Shown in pieces: positions 27,952 through 36,536 of a DNA stretch of 64,000 nucleotides. Location of the stretch: NCBI RefSeq assembly GCF_900456775.1, contig NZ_UAUL01000008.1, positions 124,001 through 188,000 of the forward strand, read 5' to 3'. This DNA is from Sarcina ventriculi. GTDB lineage: Bacteria; Bacillota; Clostridia; Clostridiales; Clostridiaceae. The notes beneath the pieces are model-generated. The model searched no databases, had not been told where the DNA came from, and worked only from the letters and a program-made list of their open reading frames with translations. A program made the translations under genes and the position numbers. Within the stretch, counting starts at the first letter, position 1; every line of letters starts with the position of its first letter.

Positions 27952-27969
27952 ATATAAGGAGTTTTAAAA

Positions 27970-28383
27970 ATGAGAATTTTAGGATTAGACATAGGAACTA
28001 AAACGATAGGAGTTGCTATAAGTGATCCTTTAGGGTGGACAGCTCAAGGAATTACAACAATAAGAAGAAAAAATTACACAAATGATATGGAAGCAATAAA
28101 AAAAATATGCAATGAATATAGTGTAGAAACAATAGTAGCTGGTATGCCTAAAAATATGAATGGTACCATTGGACCATCAGGTGAAATGGTTATAGAGTTT
28201 TGTGAAAGATTAAAAGAAGTTGTTAATATAGATATTGAATTTTGGGATGAAAGATTGACAACAGTAGCAGCTCATAGGGCTATGCTTGAGGCTGATTTAT
28301 CTAGAAGCAAAAGAAATAAAATAGTTGATAAAGTAGCAGCAACTTATATACTGCAAGGTTATTTAGATAGAATATCAAAATAA
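27970..28383 (+). CDS. ruvX: RuvX/YqgF Holliday-junction resolvase-like nuclease
   Basis: RNase H-fold nuclease proposed to act on pre-16S rRNA 5' ends and/or Holliday junctions. The 137-aa protein shows the first acidic motif [35 protein letters not shown], and the WDERLTT motif with the catalytic acid. ATAAGGAG precedes the ATG. The conserved order alaS-ireB-ruvX-yrzB is kept. An intrinsic terminator immediately upstream suggests reduced or conditional expression. Confidence 0.94.
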   Translation: MRILGLDIGTKTIGVAISDPLGWTAQGITTIRRKNYTNDMEAIKKICNEYSVETIVAGMPKNMNGTIGPSGEMVIEFCERLKEVVNIDIEFWDERLTTVAAHRAMLEADLSRSKRNKIVDKVAATYILQGYLDRISK

Positions 28384-28407
28384 ATATAATATTTTAGGAG
28401 GAAAGAT

Positions 28408-28668
28408 ATGAACGATAATTTAGAACCATTATTATTATTAGATGAAAACGGTGAAGAAACAGAATTTGAAGTAATAACAAAATTAGATATAGAAGAAAAT
28501 GAATATTTCCTATTATCACCAATGAATGAAGATGAAGAAGTTGTTATAGCAATGAAAGTTATTAAAGATGAAAATGATGAAGAAATATTAGTCCCTGTTG
28601 AAAGTGATTTTGAAATTGAAATGATAGAAGAGGCATATGCAACGTTATTTGCCGATGAAGAAGAGTAA
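28408..28668 (+). CDS. DUF1292 family protein (YrzB-like)
   Basis: 86-aa, very acidic conserved protein of unknown function, with the family core LLDENGEETEFEVITKLDI and EYFLLSPMNEDEEVVIAMKV. Members follow ruvX across Firmicutes (yrzB in Bacillus). TAGGAGGAAAG is a strong ribosome site. No motif suggests a catalytic role. Confidence 0.88.
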   Translation: MNDNLEPLLLLDENGEETEFEVITKLDIEENEYFLLSPMNEDEEVVIAMKVIKDENDEEILVPVESDFEIEMIEEAYATLFADEEE

Positions 28669-28685
28669 AAAGAGGAGTTTTTAAT

Positions 28686-29141
28686 ATGTCGATGGCTATT
28701 ACTAATTTTGATTCTTTAAAAGAGGATTTAAAGAAAAAAGGGTATAAGTTGACTCCTCAAAGAAGATCAATTGTTGATGCTATAATAAAAAACGAAGGTG
28801 AACACTTAACAGCAGAGGAAATATATGATGAGGTAAAATTAACTTGTCCTGAAATTGGATTAGCTACAGTTTATAGGACTATATTATTATTAGAAGAAAT
28901 TGGAGTTATATATAAATTGGATTTAAATGATGGATGTAGTAGATATGAATTAGCTCATGAGCATGAAACTCATAGACATCATCATTTAGTGTGTAACTCT
29001 TGTGGAAGAGTGTTAGAAGTACACGGAGATCTTTTAGAAGAATTAGAAAAAGATATAGAAAAGAAGTATGGATTCAAAATATCAGACCACATGGTGAAGT
29101 TTTTTGGTATTTGTAAAGAGTGTAGTGAAAAGGAAAAATAG
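28686..29141 (+). CDS. Fur-family metal-dependent transcriptional regulator
   Basis: 151-aa regulator with an N-terminal winged helix (LTPQRRSIVDAI; LTAEEIYDEV; IGLATVYRTILLLEE) and a C-terminal metal-binding dimerisation domain with HRHHHLVCNSCG and a second CxxC (GICKECSE) forming the structural zinc site. Whether it senses iron (Fur), peroxide (PerR) or zinc (Zur) cannot be told from motifs alone. AAGAGGAG precedes ATG 28686; the second ATG at 28692 is also possible. Confidence 0.9.
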   Translation: MSMAITNFDSLKEDLKKKGYKLTPQRRSIVDAIIKNEGEHLTAEEIYDEVKLTCPEIGLATVYRTILLLEEIGVIYKLDLNDGCSRYELAHEHETHRHHHLVCNSCGRVLEVHGDLLEELEKDIEKKYGFKISDHMVKFFGICKECSEKEK

Positions 29142-29202
29142 AGGGGGTTCTTATTTGAATTACCTTTGTTATATATAAAAAAATAAAAAAAGGAGGGGAA
29201 CT

Positions 29203-30870
29203 ATGAAGCGTGAAAAACTAAAGGTTAAAATTATACCTTTAGGTGGGCTAAATGAAATTGGAAAGAACATTACGGTTGTTGAATTTAAAGATGATATAGT
29301 AATTATTGATTGTGGTCTTAAGTTTCCAGATGAAGATATGTTTGGTATAGATGTAGTTATACCAGATATATCTTATTTGGTAAAAAATTCTGAAAAAATT
29401 AGAGGAATATTTTTAACGCATGGACATGAAGACCATATTGGGTCATTACCATATTTTCTAAAGCAATTAAATGTTCCTATTTATGGTACAAAGCTTACCT
29501 TAGGAATAGTTGAAACTAAATTAAAGGAACATGGTTTATTAAGTACTACGGAACTTATTACAGTTAAGCCAAGAGATGTTATAAAATTAAACTCAGTTTC
29601 AGTGGAATTTATAAAAACAAATCATAGTATAGCAGATTCAGTAGCTATAGCTATTCATACGCCTATAGGAGCGATACTTCACACAGGAGATTTTAAGGTT
29701 GATTACACTCCTATAGATGGTGAGGTTATGGATTTTGCTAGGTTTGCAGAACTTGGAAGAAAAGGCGTTTTAGCAATGTTAGCAGATTCTACAAATGTTG
29801 AAAGACCTGGATATACTATGTCAGAGAGAGTTGTTGGAGAAAGTTTTAAAAGAATATTTGCAAAAGCTAAAGGTAGGATAATAGTTGCAACATTTGCATC
29901 AAATATTCACAGAATTCAGCAAATAGTAGAAGCAGCACAGCTATATGATAGAAAAATAGCGGTGTCTGGAAGAAGTATGGAAAATATAGTTCAAGTTGCA
30001 ATTGAATTAGGTTATTTAAATATAGATCCAGATGTTTTACTTTCAGTAGATAATATAAATAAGTATCCAAATGAGAAGATTGTGGTTATAACAACAGGAA
30101 GTCAAGGAGAGCCAATGTCCGCTTTAGCTAGGATGGCAGCTTCAGAGCATAGAAAATTAAATATTTTAGAGGGCGATACTGTAATAATTTCAGCAACTCC
30201 AGTACCAGGCAATGAAAAATTAGTATCAAAAGTTATAAATCAATTGTTTAAAAAAGGTGCAGAAGTTATATACGGTTCGTTACAATCTATACATGTGTCA
30301 GGTCATGCCTGTCAAGAAGAATTAAAACTTATGCAAGCTTTAGTAAAACCAAGATTTTTTATTCCAGTTCATGGAGAATATAGGCATCTTAAGCAACATG
30401 GCGAATTAGCTGTACGTGTAGGATTGCCAGAAAAAAATTTTGTGATTGCAGATAATGGGGATATTATAGAAATAACTAGAGATAGTATAAGAAAGAATGG
30501 AACAGTTTCTTCGGGGCAAGTTTTTGTAGATGGTTTAGGTGTTGGAGATGTAGGAAATATTGTGCTTAGAGATAGAAAACATTTATCTCAAGATGGTATT
30601 TTGACTGTAGTTGTTACAATAGATAAAAATACATCAAGAATTATTGCAGGACCAGATATAATATCTAGAGGCTTTGTTTATGTAAGAGAGTCAGAAGACT
30701 TAATGGATGAGGCAAAGTCTATAGTCAGAGAGGTTTTGAAAGATTGCGAAGATAAAAATATAACAGATTGGGCAACAATGAAATCTAGTATAAGAGATGG
30801 CTTAAGATTATACCTTTATGAAAAGACAAAAAGGAAACCTATGATATTACCTATAATAATGGAAATATAG
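29203..30870 (+). CDS. rnjA: Ribonuclease J
   Basis: Metallo-beta-lactamase/beta-CASP nuclease with 5'-3' exonuclease and endonuclease activity, central to mRNA decay and rRNA maturation in Firmicutes. The 555-aa protein has HGHEDH at residues 73-78, GAILHTGDFKVD, ADSTNVERPGYT, the beta-CASP segment with TTGSQGEPMSALARMA, and HVSGHA, then a C-terminal domain. AAGGAGGGG precedes the ATG. It is followed by a terminator whose 3' arm overlaps the typA promoter. Confidence 0.95.
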   Translation: MKREKLKVKIIPLGGLNEIGKNITVVEFKDDIVIIDCGLKFPDEDMFGIDVVIPDISYLVKNSEKIRGIFLTHGHEDHIGSLPYFLKQLNVPIYGTKLTLGIVETKLKEHGLLSTTELITVKPRDVIKLNSVSVEFIKTNHSIADSVAIAIHTPIGAILHTGDFKVDYTPIDGEVMDFARFAELGRKGVLAMLADSTNVERPGYTMSERVVGESFKRIFAKAKGRIIVATFASNIHRIQQIVEAAQLYDRKIAVSGRSMENIVQVAIELGYLNIDPDVLLSVDNINKYPNEKIVVITTGSQGEPMSALARMAASEHRKLNILEGDTVIISATPVPGNEKLVSKVINQLFKKGAEVIYGSLQSIHVSGHACQEELKLMQALVKPRFFIPVHGEYRHLKQHGELAVRVGLPEKNFVIADNGDIIEITRDSIRKNGTVSSGQVFVDGLGVGDVGNIVLRDRKHLSQDGILTVVVTIDKNTSRIIAGPDIISRGFVYVRESEDLMDEAKSIVREVLKDCEDKNITDWATMKSSIRDGLRLYLYEKTKRKPMILPIIMEI

Positions 30871-30880
30871 TAATAGATTT

Positions 30881-30929
30881 AAAAAGTTAGTGTTAATTAT
30901 CTTCTTTTAACTTCAAACATTGACTTTTT
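30881..30929 (+). terminator. Terminator after ribonuclease J
   Basis: 14-bp stem AAAAAGTTAGTGTT / AACATTGACTTTTT with two G-U pairs; the 3' arm ends in TTTTT. The -35 of the typA promoter (TTGACT) lies inside the 3' arm. Confidence 0.8.
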
Positions 30930-30948
30930 AATAATTAAATATTACAAT
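30920..30948 (+). promoter_or_regulatory. Sigma-A promoter of typA
   Basis: TTGACT (30920-30925), 17-base spacer, TACAAT (30943-30948). Transcription should start near 30955, upstream of the leader hairpin. Confidence 0.65.
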
Positions 30949-30967
30949 TTCTATATGAAGAGAAAAG

Positions 30968-30996
30968 ATTGGATACTAGTAAGTATCCAATTTTTT
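30968..30996 (+). terminator. Terminator/attenuator in the typA leader
   Basis: Perfect 10-bp stem ATTGGATACT / AGTATCCAAT with loop AGTA, followed by TTTTTT. It lies between the typA promoter and its ATG. CCAATTTTTT (30987-30996) can instead pair perfectly with AAAAAATTGG (31003-31012), next to the ribosome site. Confidence 0.85.
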
Positions 30997-31022
30997 CTGT
31001 ATAAAAAATTGGAGGAAAAAGA

Positions 31023-32843
31023 ATGAGTAATTTATTTACAAGAGAAGATATTAGAAATATAGCTATTATAGCTCACGTTGACCATGGTAAAACTACATTA
31101 GTTGACGCATTATTAAAACAAAGTAATATCTTTAGAACAAATGAAAAAGTGCAAGAAAGAGTTATGGACTCTAATGATTTAGAAAAAGAAAGAGGAATAA
31201 CTATTCTTTCTAAAAATACATCAGTTCATTACAATGACATAAAAATAAATATTATAGATACTCCAGGACATGCTGATTTTGGAGGAGAAGTTGAACGTGT
31301 ACTAAAAATGGTAGATAGTGTTCTTTTAGTTGTAGATTCTTATGAGGGAGCTATGCCTCAAACAAAGTTCGTTTTAAGAAAAGCTCTAGAACTTGGATTA
31401 AGACCAATTGTTGTAATTAACAAAATAGATAAACCAAATGCAAGACCAGAGGAAGTTATTGATGAGGTGTTTGATTTATTCTCAGAACTTGGAGCAGATG
31501 ATGAACAATTAGATTTCCCAATAGTTTATGCTTCAGCTAGAGATGGAGTTGCTACAGTGGATTTAGACAATCCTAAAGATAATATGAAAGATTTATTTGA
31601 TACTATAATAAATCACGTAGAGCCACCAAAGGGATATTTAGATGAATCATTACAAATGCTAGTAACTACATTAGACACATCTGAGTATGTTGGTAAAATA
31701 TCTATAGGAAAAATATCAAGAGGAAAAGTTAGAAAAAATCAACAAGCAGCAATAGTAAGACAAGATGGAAAAATAGATAATTTTAAAGTGTCAGGTGTTT
31801 ATACATATGACGGATTAAAAAGACAAGAAGTTGAAGAGGCAAGTCTTGGTGATATAGTAGCTATAAGTGGTATTGCAGATGCTGGTATAGGTGAAACTAT
31901 AACAGATGCTCAAAATCCAGAAGCTTTACCATTTGTAAAAATAGATGAGCCTACTCTTAATATGAATTTTATGGTTAATGATTCACCTTTTGCAGGAAGA
32001 GAAGGAGAATTTGTAACATCAAGACATTTAAGAGATAGATTGATGAAAGAACTTGAAACAAATGTAAGTTTAAAAGTTACAGAACTTAGTCCAGATTGTT
32101 TTGAAGTAAGTGGTAGAGGAGAACTTCATTTATCAATTCTTATAGAAACTATGAGAAGAGAAGGTTATGAGTTTCAAGTTTCTAAACCAAATGTTATTTT
32201 TAAAGAAGAAAATGGACGTAAAGTAGAACCTATGGAATATTTAACGATTGATGTGCCAGAAGAATTTATGGGACCAGTTATGGAAAAACTTGGACCTAGA
32301 AAAGCTGAAATGGTTAATATGACATCAGCAGTTAATGGATATACTAGATTAGAGTTTAGAGTTCCAGCTAGAGGACTTATAGGATTTAGAAACGAATTTA
32401 TGACAGACACTAAGGGAAATGGAATTATGAATCATGTGTTTGATGGATATGAGCCATATAAAGGTGAAATACCAGGAAGAAGTAGAGGTTCTTTAGTTGT
32501 ATTTGAAACTGGTGAATCAATAACATATGGATTATTTAATGCTCAAGAAAGAGGAACTTTATTTATAGAACCTGGAGTTGAAGTTTATGCAGGAATGGTT
32601 TGTGGAGTTTGTTCAAGGGCAGATGATATAGAAGTTAATATTTGTAAAAGAAAACAATTGACAAATACAAGATCAGCTGGTGCTGATGATGCTTTAAAAT
32701 TATCACCTGTAACAGCAATGTCACTAGAGCAATGTTTAGAATTCATTAATAATGATGAATTAGTAGAGGTTACTCCAGTAAATGTTAGAATGAGAAAAAG
32801 AATATTAGATAGTGCAGCAAGAAAAAGAGCAAGTAGAAAATAG
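31023..32843 (+). CDS. typA: Ribosome-associated GTPase TypA/BipA
   Basis: Translational GTPase that binds 70S ribosomes and helps assembly of the large subunit, especially in cold or stress. The 606-aa protein has the EF-G-like GTPase domain ([39 protein letters not shown]), beta-barrel and EF-G III/V-like domains, and the TypA-specific C-terminus ([25 protein letters not shown]). TTGGAGGA precedes ATG 31023. A terminator-like hairpin lies between its likely promoter and the start codon, suggesting conditional expression. Confidence 0.97.
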   Translation: MSNLFTREDIRNIAIIAHVDHGKTTLVDALLKQSNIFRTNEKVQERVMDSNDLEKERGITILSKNTSVHYNDIKINIIDTPGHADFGGEVERVLKMVDSVLLVVDSYEGAMPQTKFVLRKALELGLRPIVVINKIDKPNARPEEVIDEVFDLFSELGADDEQLDFPIVYASARDGVATVDLDNPKDNMKDLFDTIINHVEPPKGYLDESLQMLVTTLDTSEYVGKISIGKISRGKVRKNQQAAIVRQDGKIDNFKVSGVYTYDGLKRQEVEEASLGDIVAISGIADAGIGETITDAQNPEALPFVKIDEPTLNMNFMVNDSPFAGREGEFVTSRHLRDRLMKELETNVSLKVTELSPDCFEVSGRGELHLSILIETMRREGYEFQVSKPNVIFKEENGRKVEPMEYLTIDVPEEFMGPVMEKLGPRKAEMVNMTSAVNGYTRLEFRVPARGLIGFRNEFMTDTKGNGIMNHVFDGYEPYKGEIPGRSRGSLVVFETGESITYGLFNAQERGTLFIEPGVEVYAGMVCGVCSRADDIEVNICKRKQLTNTRSAGADDALKLSPVTAMSLEQCLEFINNDELVEVTPVNVRMRKRILDSAARKRASRK

Positions 32844-32853
32844 TCTTATCTTG

Positions 32854-32890
32854 TATAGAGTAAATGTTACGCATTTACTCTATATTATAA
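32854..32890 (+). terminator. Hairpin between typA and mltG
   Basis: Perfect 13-bp stem TATAGAGTAAATG / CATTTACTCTATA with loop TTACG. No U tract follows; mltG's ribosome site begins about 10 bases later. It may stabilise or partially terminate the typA mRNA. Confidence 0.5.
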
Positions 32891-32908
32891 ATTAAGGAGG
32901 TTTCTTGT

Positions 32909-33946
32909 TTGTTAAAGTTAAATAGGTCAAAAAAAACTGTTATTTCAAGCATTATTATTATATTTTTAATAGTAGTGTCAGTTATTTTAGGAATTGATTA
33001 CATTTCGACTGAGAACAGACCCCTAACAAAAGAAAAAGATGAATCTACTATAAGTATAACGGTTAACAATGGAGATACGTTATATGGAGTATTTGAAAAA
33101 CTAAAAGAAGAAAATATAATGCCTAACGTATTTTTTGCTAAGGTTTATTTAAAATTAAATCATATAAGTGATAAAATTATGGTAGGAGATTATACTATAA
33201 ATACAAATGTAACATTAAAGGAACTTGTTAATATTTTACAAAGCGGTATAGGAACAACTAAAAAGATTACATTTCCTGAAGGATATACCGTAGAAGAAAT
33301 AGCTCAAACTCTTCAAGAAAATGGAATAATTAAGGCGGATAGTTTTTTAAAAGCTGTTAAAAATTACAATGTTCCAAGTTATATAACATTAAATAATGAA
33401 AAAAAGTATAATTTAGAAGGATTTTTGTTTCCAGATACCTATAATTTTAGAAATGGTATGACTGGAGATGAAATAATAGAAACTATGTTAGAAAAATTTA
33501 ATATAGTTATGAACGAGATTCAAAATGAAACAGGTATTACAATACCTAAAGATGATTATGAAAAATATGCTACTATAGGTTCTATTATTGAGAAAGAAGC
33601 TAGTACTGACGAAGATAGAAGTTTGGTATCTTCTGTTATATATAACCGTTTAAAAAGTGATATGCTTCTTCAAATAGATGCTACTGTGGTTTACGCTTTA
33701 GGGAATCCTAAGATAAATATTGTAACATACAAAGATCTTGAAGTTGATTCACCATATAACACTTATTTAAATAAAGGCCTTACAATAGGTCCAATATGCA
33801 ATCCAGGGAAAGAATCTTTGTTAGCCGCAATAAAGCCAGATAATACAGATTACCTATATTACGTATTAACTGAAAATGGTTCGCATTTTTTCACAAACAA
33901 CTATCAAGATTTTCTTAAGAAAAAAGAAGAACTAAATGTAAATTGA
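32909..33946 (+). CDS. mltG: Endolytic murein transglycosylase MltG
   Basis: Membrane-anchored lytic transglycosylase that cuts nascent glycan strands. The 345-aa protein has one N-terminal transmembrane helix (about residues 8-28), a LysM-like region (VNNGDTLYGVFEKLKEENI), and the YceG domain with EGFLFPDTYNF, the catalytic glutamate in IGSIIEKEA, LQIDATVVYALG and PSPYNTY-like DSPYNTYLNKGLTIGPI. The start is TTG 32909, eight bases after AAGGAGG. It heads mltG-trmR-U32-udk-PBP, which matches Bacillus yrrL-yrrR. Confidence 0.94.
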   Translation: MLKLNRSKKTVISSIIIIFLIVVSVILGIDYISTENRPLTKEKDESTISITVNNGDTLYGVFEKLKEENIMPNVFFAKVYLKLNHISDKIMVGDYTINTNVTLKELVNILQSGIGTTKKITFPEGYTVEEIAQTLQENGIIKADSFLKAVKNYNVPSYITLNNEKKYNLEGFLFPDTYNFRNGMTGDEIIETMLEKFNIVMNEIQNETGITIPKDDYEKYATIGSIIEKEASTDEDRSLVSSVIYNRLKSDMLLQIDATVVYALGNPKINIVTYKDLEVDSPYNTYLNKGLTIGPICNPGKESLLAAIKPDNTDYLYYVLTENGSHFFTNNYQDFLKKKEELNVN

Positions 33947-33959
33947 TTTGGAGGAAGCA

Positions 33960-34604
33960 ATGAGCGGAGTAACTTTTGATTATATGGAAGAATACTTAAG
34001 AGGTCTTATTACAAATAGGGATAAAGATTTATTAGAATTAGAGAAATTTGCTATAGAAAATAGAGTTCCAATAATACAAAAAGAGACTGCTAAATTTTTA
34101 GAATTTATGATTTCTATGAAAGAACCTAATAATATATTGGAATTAGGAACTGCTATAGGGTATTCATCAATACTTATGAGTAAAACATTAAACAATAAAT
34201 GTAAGATAACTACGATAGAGAGAGATGAAAAGATGATAAATCTTGCTAAAGAAAATATAAAGTCTTTTGGTCTTGAAGATAATATTGAAATTAAAGAGGG
34301 AGAATGTTTAGAAATACTAGAAAAGCTAGATGATAAATATGATTTAATATTTATGGATGCTGGAAAAGGACATTATAATCATTTTTTACCTCATTGTTTA
34401 AGACTTTTAAGTGATAAAGGTGTAATAATAGCAGATAATGTATTATTTCGTGGAATGGTTGCATCGGATGATTTAGTAAAGAGAAGAAAAATAACAATTG
34501 TTAAAAGAATGAGAACATATTTGGATATAGTTTCAAATGATAAAAATTTAATAACAACAGTTATACCTATGGGTGATGGTATTGCCCTTACTAAGAGGAG
34601 GTAG
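33960..34604 (+). CDS. trmR: tRNA 5-hydroxyuridine methyltransferase TrmR
   Basis: SAM-dependent O-methyltransferase; Bacillus TrmR (YrrM) makes 5-methoxyuridine at tRNA wobble U34. The 214-aa protein has the class I methyltransferase motif LELGTAIGYSSILMSK, ITTIERDEKM and the metal-site segment DLIFMDAGKGHY. ATG 33960 is placed by GGAGG at 33950-33955; the in-frame TTG at 33948 lies upstream of that site. It is next to the U32 peptidase-like gene that would supply its 5-hydroxyuridine substrate. Confidence 0.88.
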   Translation: MSGVTFDYMEEYLRGLITNRDKDLLELEKFAIENRVPIIQKETAKFLEFMISMKEPNNILELGTAIGYSSILMSKTLNNKCKITTIERDEKMINLAKENIKSFGLEDNIEIKEGECLEILEKLDDKYDLIFMDAGKGHYNHFLPHCLRLLSDKGVIIADNVLFRGMVASDDLVKRRKITIVKRMRTYLDIVSNDKNLITTVIPMGDGIALTKRR

Positions 34605-34610
34605 AATAAG

Positions 34611-35837
34611 ATGAAAAAACCTGAGTTATTAGCTCCAGCTGGAAATTTAGAAAAACTTAAAACTGCCATAGATTATGGTGCTGATGCTGTTTATCTTGGA
34701 GGAAGTAAACTAAATTTAAGAGCTTTTGCAGATAATTTTACAAATGAACAAATCGCAGAAGGTGTTAAGTATGCGCATGATAGAGGAAGAAAAGTTTATG
34801 TAACAATGAATGTTTTCCCTCATAATGAGAATTTAAATGGATTAGAAGAGTATATAGAAACATTAGCAAGCCTTAATATAGATGCTATTTTAGCTTCTGA
34901 TCCTTCAATAATAATGACTATTAAGGAAGTTGCGCCTAATTTGGAAATTCATCTAAGTACACAGGCTAATAATGTAAATTGGAAAACTGCCAAATTTTGG
35001 TATGACTATGGAGTGAAAAGAATAGTATTAGCGAGAGAACTTGGATTTAAGGAAATAAAAGAATTTAGAGAACATTTGCCAGAAGAATGTGAACTTGAAG
35101 CATTTGTACATGGTTCAATGTGTATATCATATTCAGGAAGATGTTTATTATCTAACTACATGACAGGAAGAGATGCTAACAGGGGGGCATGTTCACAGGC
35201 TTGTAGATATAAATATTATCTAGTTGAAGAAAAGAGACCAGGAGAGTATTTTCCAGTAGTAGAAGATGAAAATGGAACTTACATTATGAATTCAAAAGAT
35301 TTATGTATGATAGAACATATTCCAGAACTTGTACAAAGTGGAATAAACTCTTTAAAAATAGAAGGTAGAATGAAAAGTGCATACTATGTAGCTGCAATAG
35401 TAAAGTCTTATAGAGAAGCTATTGACTCATATATGTCAGATCCAGAAAATTATGAACTTAAGCAAGAGTGGATGGATAATTTATTTAAAGTGAGCCATAG
35501 AAGATATCATACAGGTTTTTATTTTGGAAAAAATGGGGAACAATTCTATGATTCATCTTCTTACATAAGAGAATATGATATTGTAGGTATTGTAAAATCT
35601 TATGATTCAAAAACTAAAATAGCTACAATAGAACAAAAAAATAGATTATTTGATGGTGATAAAGTAGATGTTTTAAGAGCTAAGGGAAGTAGTTTTGAGG
35701 TGGCTTTAAATGATATGACAGATGAAAATGGAAATAAAATAGAAACTGCGAATAAAGCTCAAATGATATTTAAAGCAAAAGTTGATACACCTCTTTGTGA
35801 AAAAGATATGCTTATAAAAAGCAAGGAGGGAAAATAG
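34611..35837 (+). CDS. Peptidase U32 family protein, tRNA hydroxylation (TrhP-like)
   Basis: The U32 family was named for a collagenase, but this branch (E. coli TrhP/YegQ, Bacillus YrrN/YrrO) is needed for prephenate-dependent 5-hydroxylation of tRNA U34. The 408-aa protein shows [20 protein letters not shown], the U32 signature ([20 protein letters not shown]), and conserved cysteines in [11 protein letters not shown]. Its neighbour is trmR, the next enzyme of that modification. Only one U32 gene is present, whereas Bacillus has two side by side. A C-terminal beta-barrel (about 330-400) is likely. Confidence 0.9.
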   Translation: MKKPELLAPAGNLEKLKTAIDYGADAVYLGGSKLNLRAFADNFTNEQIAEGVKYAHDRGRKVYVTMNVFPHNENLNGLEEYIETLASLNIDAILASDPSIIMTIKEVAPNLEIHLSTQANNVNWKTAKFWYDYGVKRIVLARELGFKEIKEFREHLPEECELEAFVHGSMCISYSGRCLLSNYMTGRDANRGACSQACRYKYYLVEEKRPGEYFPVVEDENGTYIMNSKDLCMIEHIPELVQSGINSLKIEGRMKSAYYVAAIVKSYREAIDSYMSDPENYELKQEWMDNLFKVSHRRYHTGFYFGKNGEQFYDSSSYIREYDIVGIVKSYDSKTKIATIEQKNRLFDGDKVDVLRAKGSSFEVALNDMTDENGNKIETANKAQMIFKAKVDTPLCEKDMLIKSKEGK

Positions 35838-35839
35838 TA

Positions 35840-36481
35840 ATGCAAAAACCAATTCTTGTAGGAATAACAGGTGGGTCAGGGTCAGGAAAAAGTAGCATAG
35901 CAAATGCTATTTGTGAAGCTTTTGGAAGTAATGATATAGCAAAAATTGAGCAAGATTTTTATTATAAAGACCAAAGCCACCTTTCAATGGAAGATAGAAC
36001 TAAGACTAATTATGATCATCCTAATGCTTTTGATAATGATCTTCTAGTTAAGCATCTAAATGCATTATTAAATGGTGAGGTTATAGAGAAGCCAATATAT
36101 GATTTTGCAATTCACAATAGGATTAAAGATACTATAAGAGTTGAACCAAGAGAGATTATATTAGTTGAAGGAATACTTATCTTAGAAGATGAAAGAATAA
36201 GAAATCTTTTAGATATAAAGATATATGTAGACACAGATGATGATGTAAGAATTATAAGAAGAATGTTAAGAGATATAGAAGAAAGAGGTAGAACTATTGA
36301 ATCTGTAGTAGAGCAATATCTATCAGTAGTTAAACCAATGCATAATCAATTTACTGAGCCTACTAAAAAATATGCAGATATTATAATACCAGAAGGTGGT
36401 CATAATAAGGTTGCAATAGATATATTAATTGCAAAAATGCAACAGATATTAAGTGAAAAAAATAAAAATGTAAAATTATAA
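35840..36481 (+). CDS. udk: Uridine kinase
   Basis: Pyrimidine-salvage kinase phosphorylating uridine and cytidine to UMP and CMP. The 213-aa protein has the P-loop [25 protein letters not shown], the NYDHPNAFD motif that binds the nucleoside, and VEGILIL. AGGAGGGAAA lies in the end of the U32 gene, 2 bases away from it. Bacillus has greA between udk and the PBP gene; greA is absent here. Confidence 0.95.
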   Translation: MQKPILVGITGGSGSGKSSIANAICEAFGSNDIAKIEQDFYYKDQSHLSMEDRTKTNYDHPNAFDNDLLVKHLNALLNGEVIEKPIYDFAIHNRIKDTIRVEPREIILVEGILILEDERIRNLLDIKIYVDTDDDVRIIRRMLRDIEERGRTIESVVEQYLSVVKPMHNQFTEPTKKYADIIIPEGGHNKVAIDILIAKMQQILSEKNKNVKL

Positions 36482-36490
36482 AAATGAATA

Positions 36491-36536
36491 AAACACTTCT
36501 TTACAGGCTAAAATCCAGTTAAAGAGGTGTTTTTTT
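36491..36536 (+). terminator. Terminator-like hairpin that contains the PBP ribosome site
   Basis: 13-bp stem AAACACTTCTTTA / TAAAGAGGTGTTT with one G-U, followed by T to base 36536. The PBP start codon is at 36537, so its ribosome site AGAGGTG is buried in the 3' arm. It can act as a udk terminator and as a block to translation. Confidence 0.75.
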
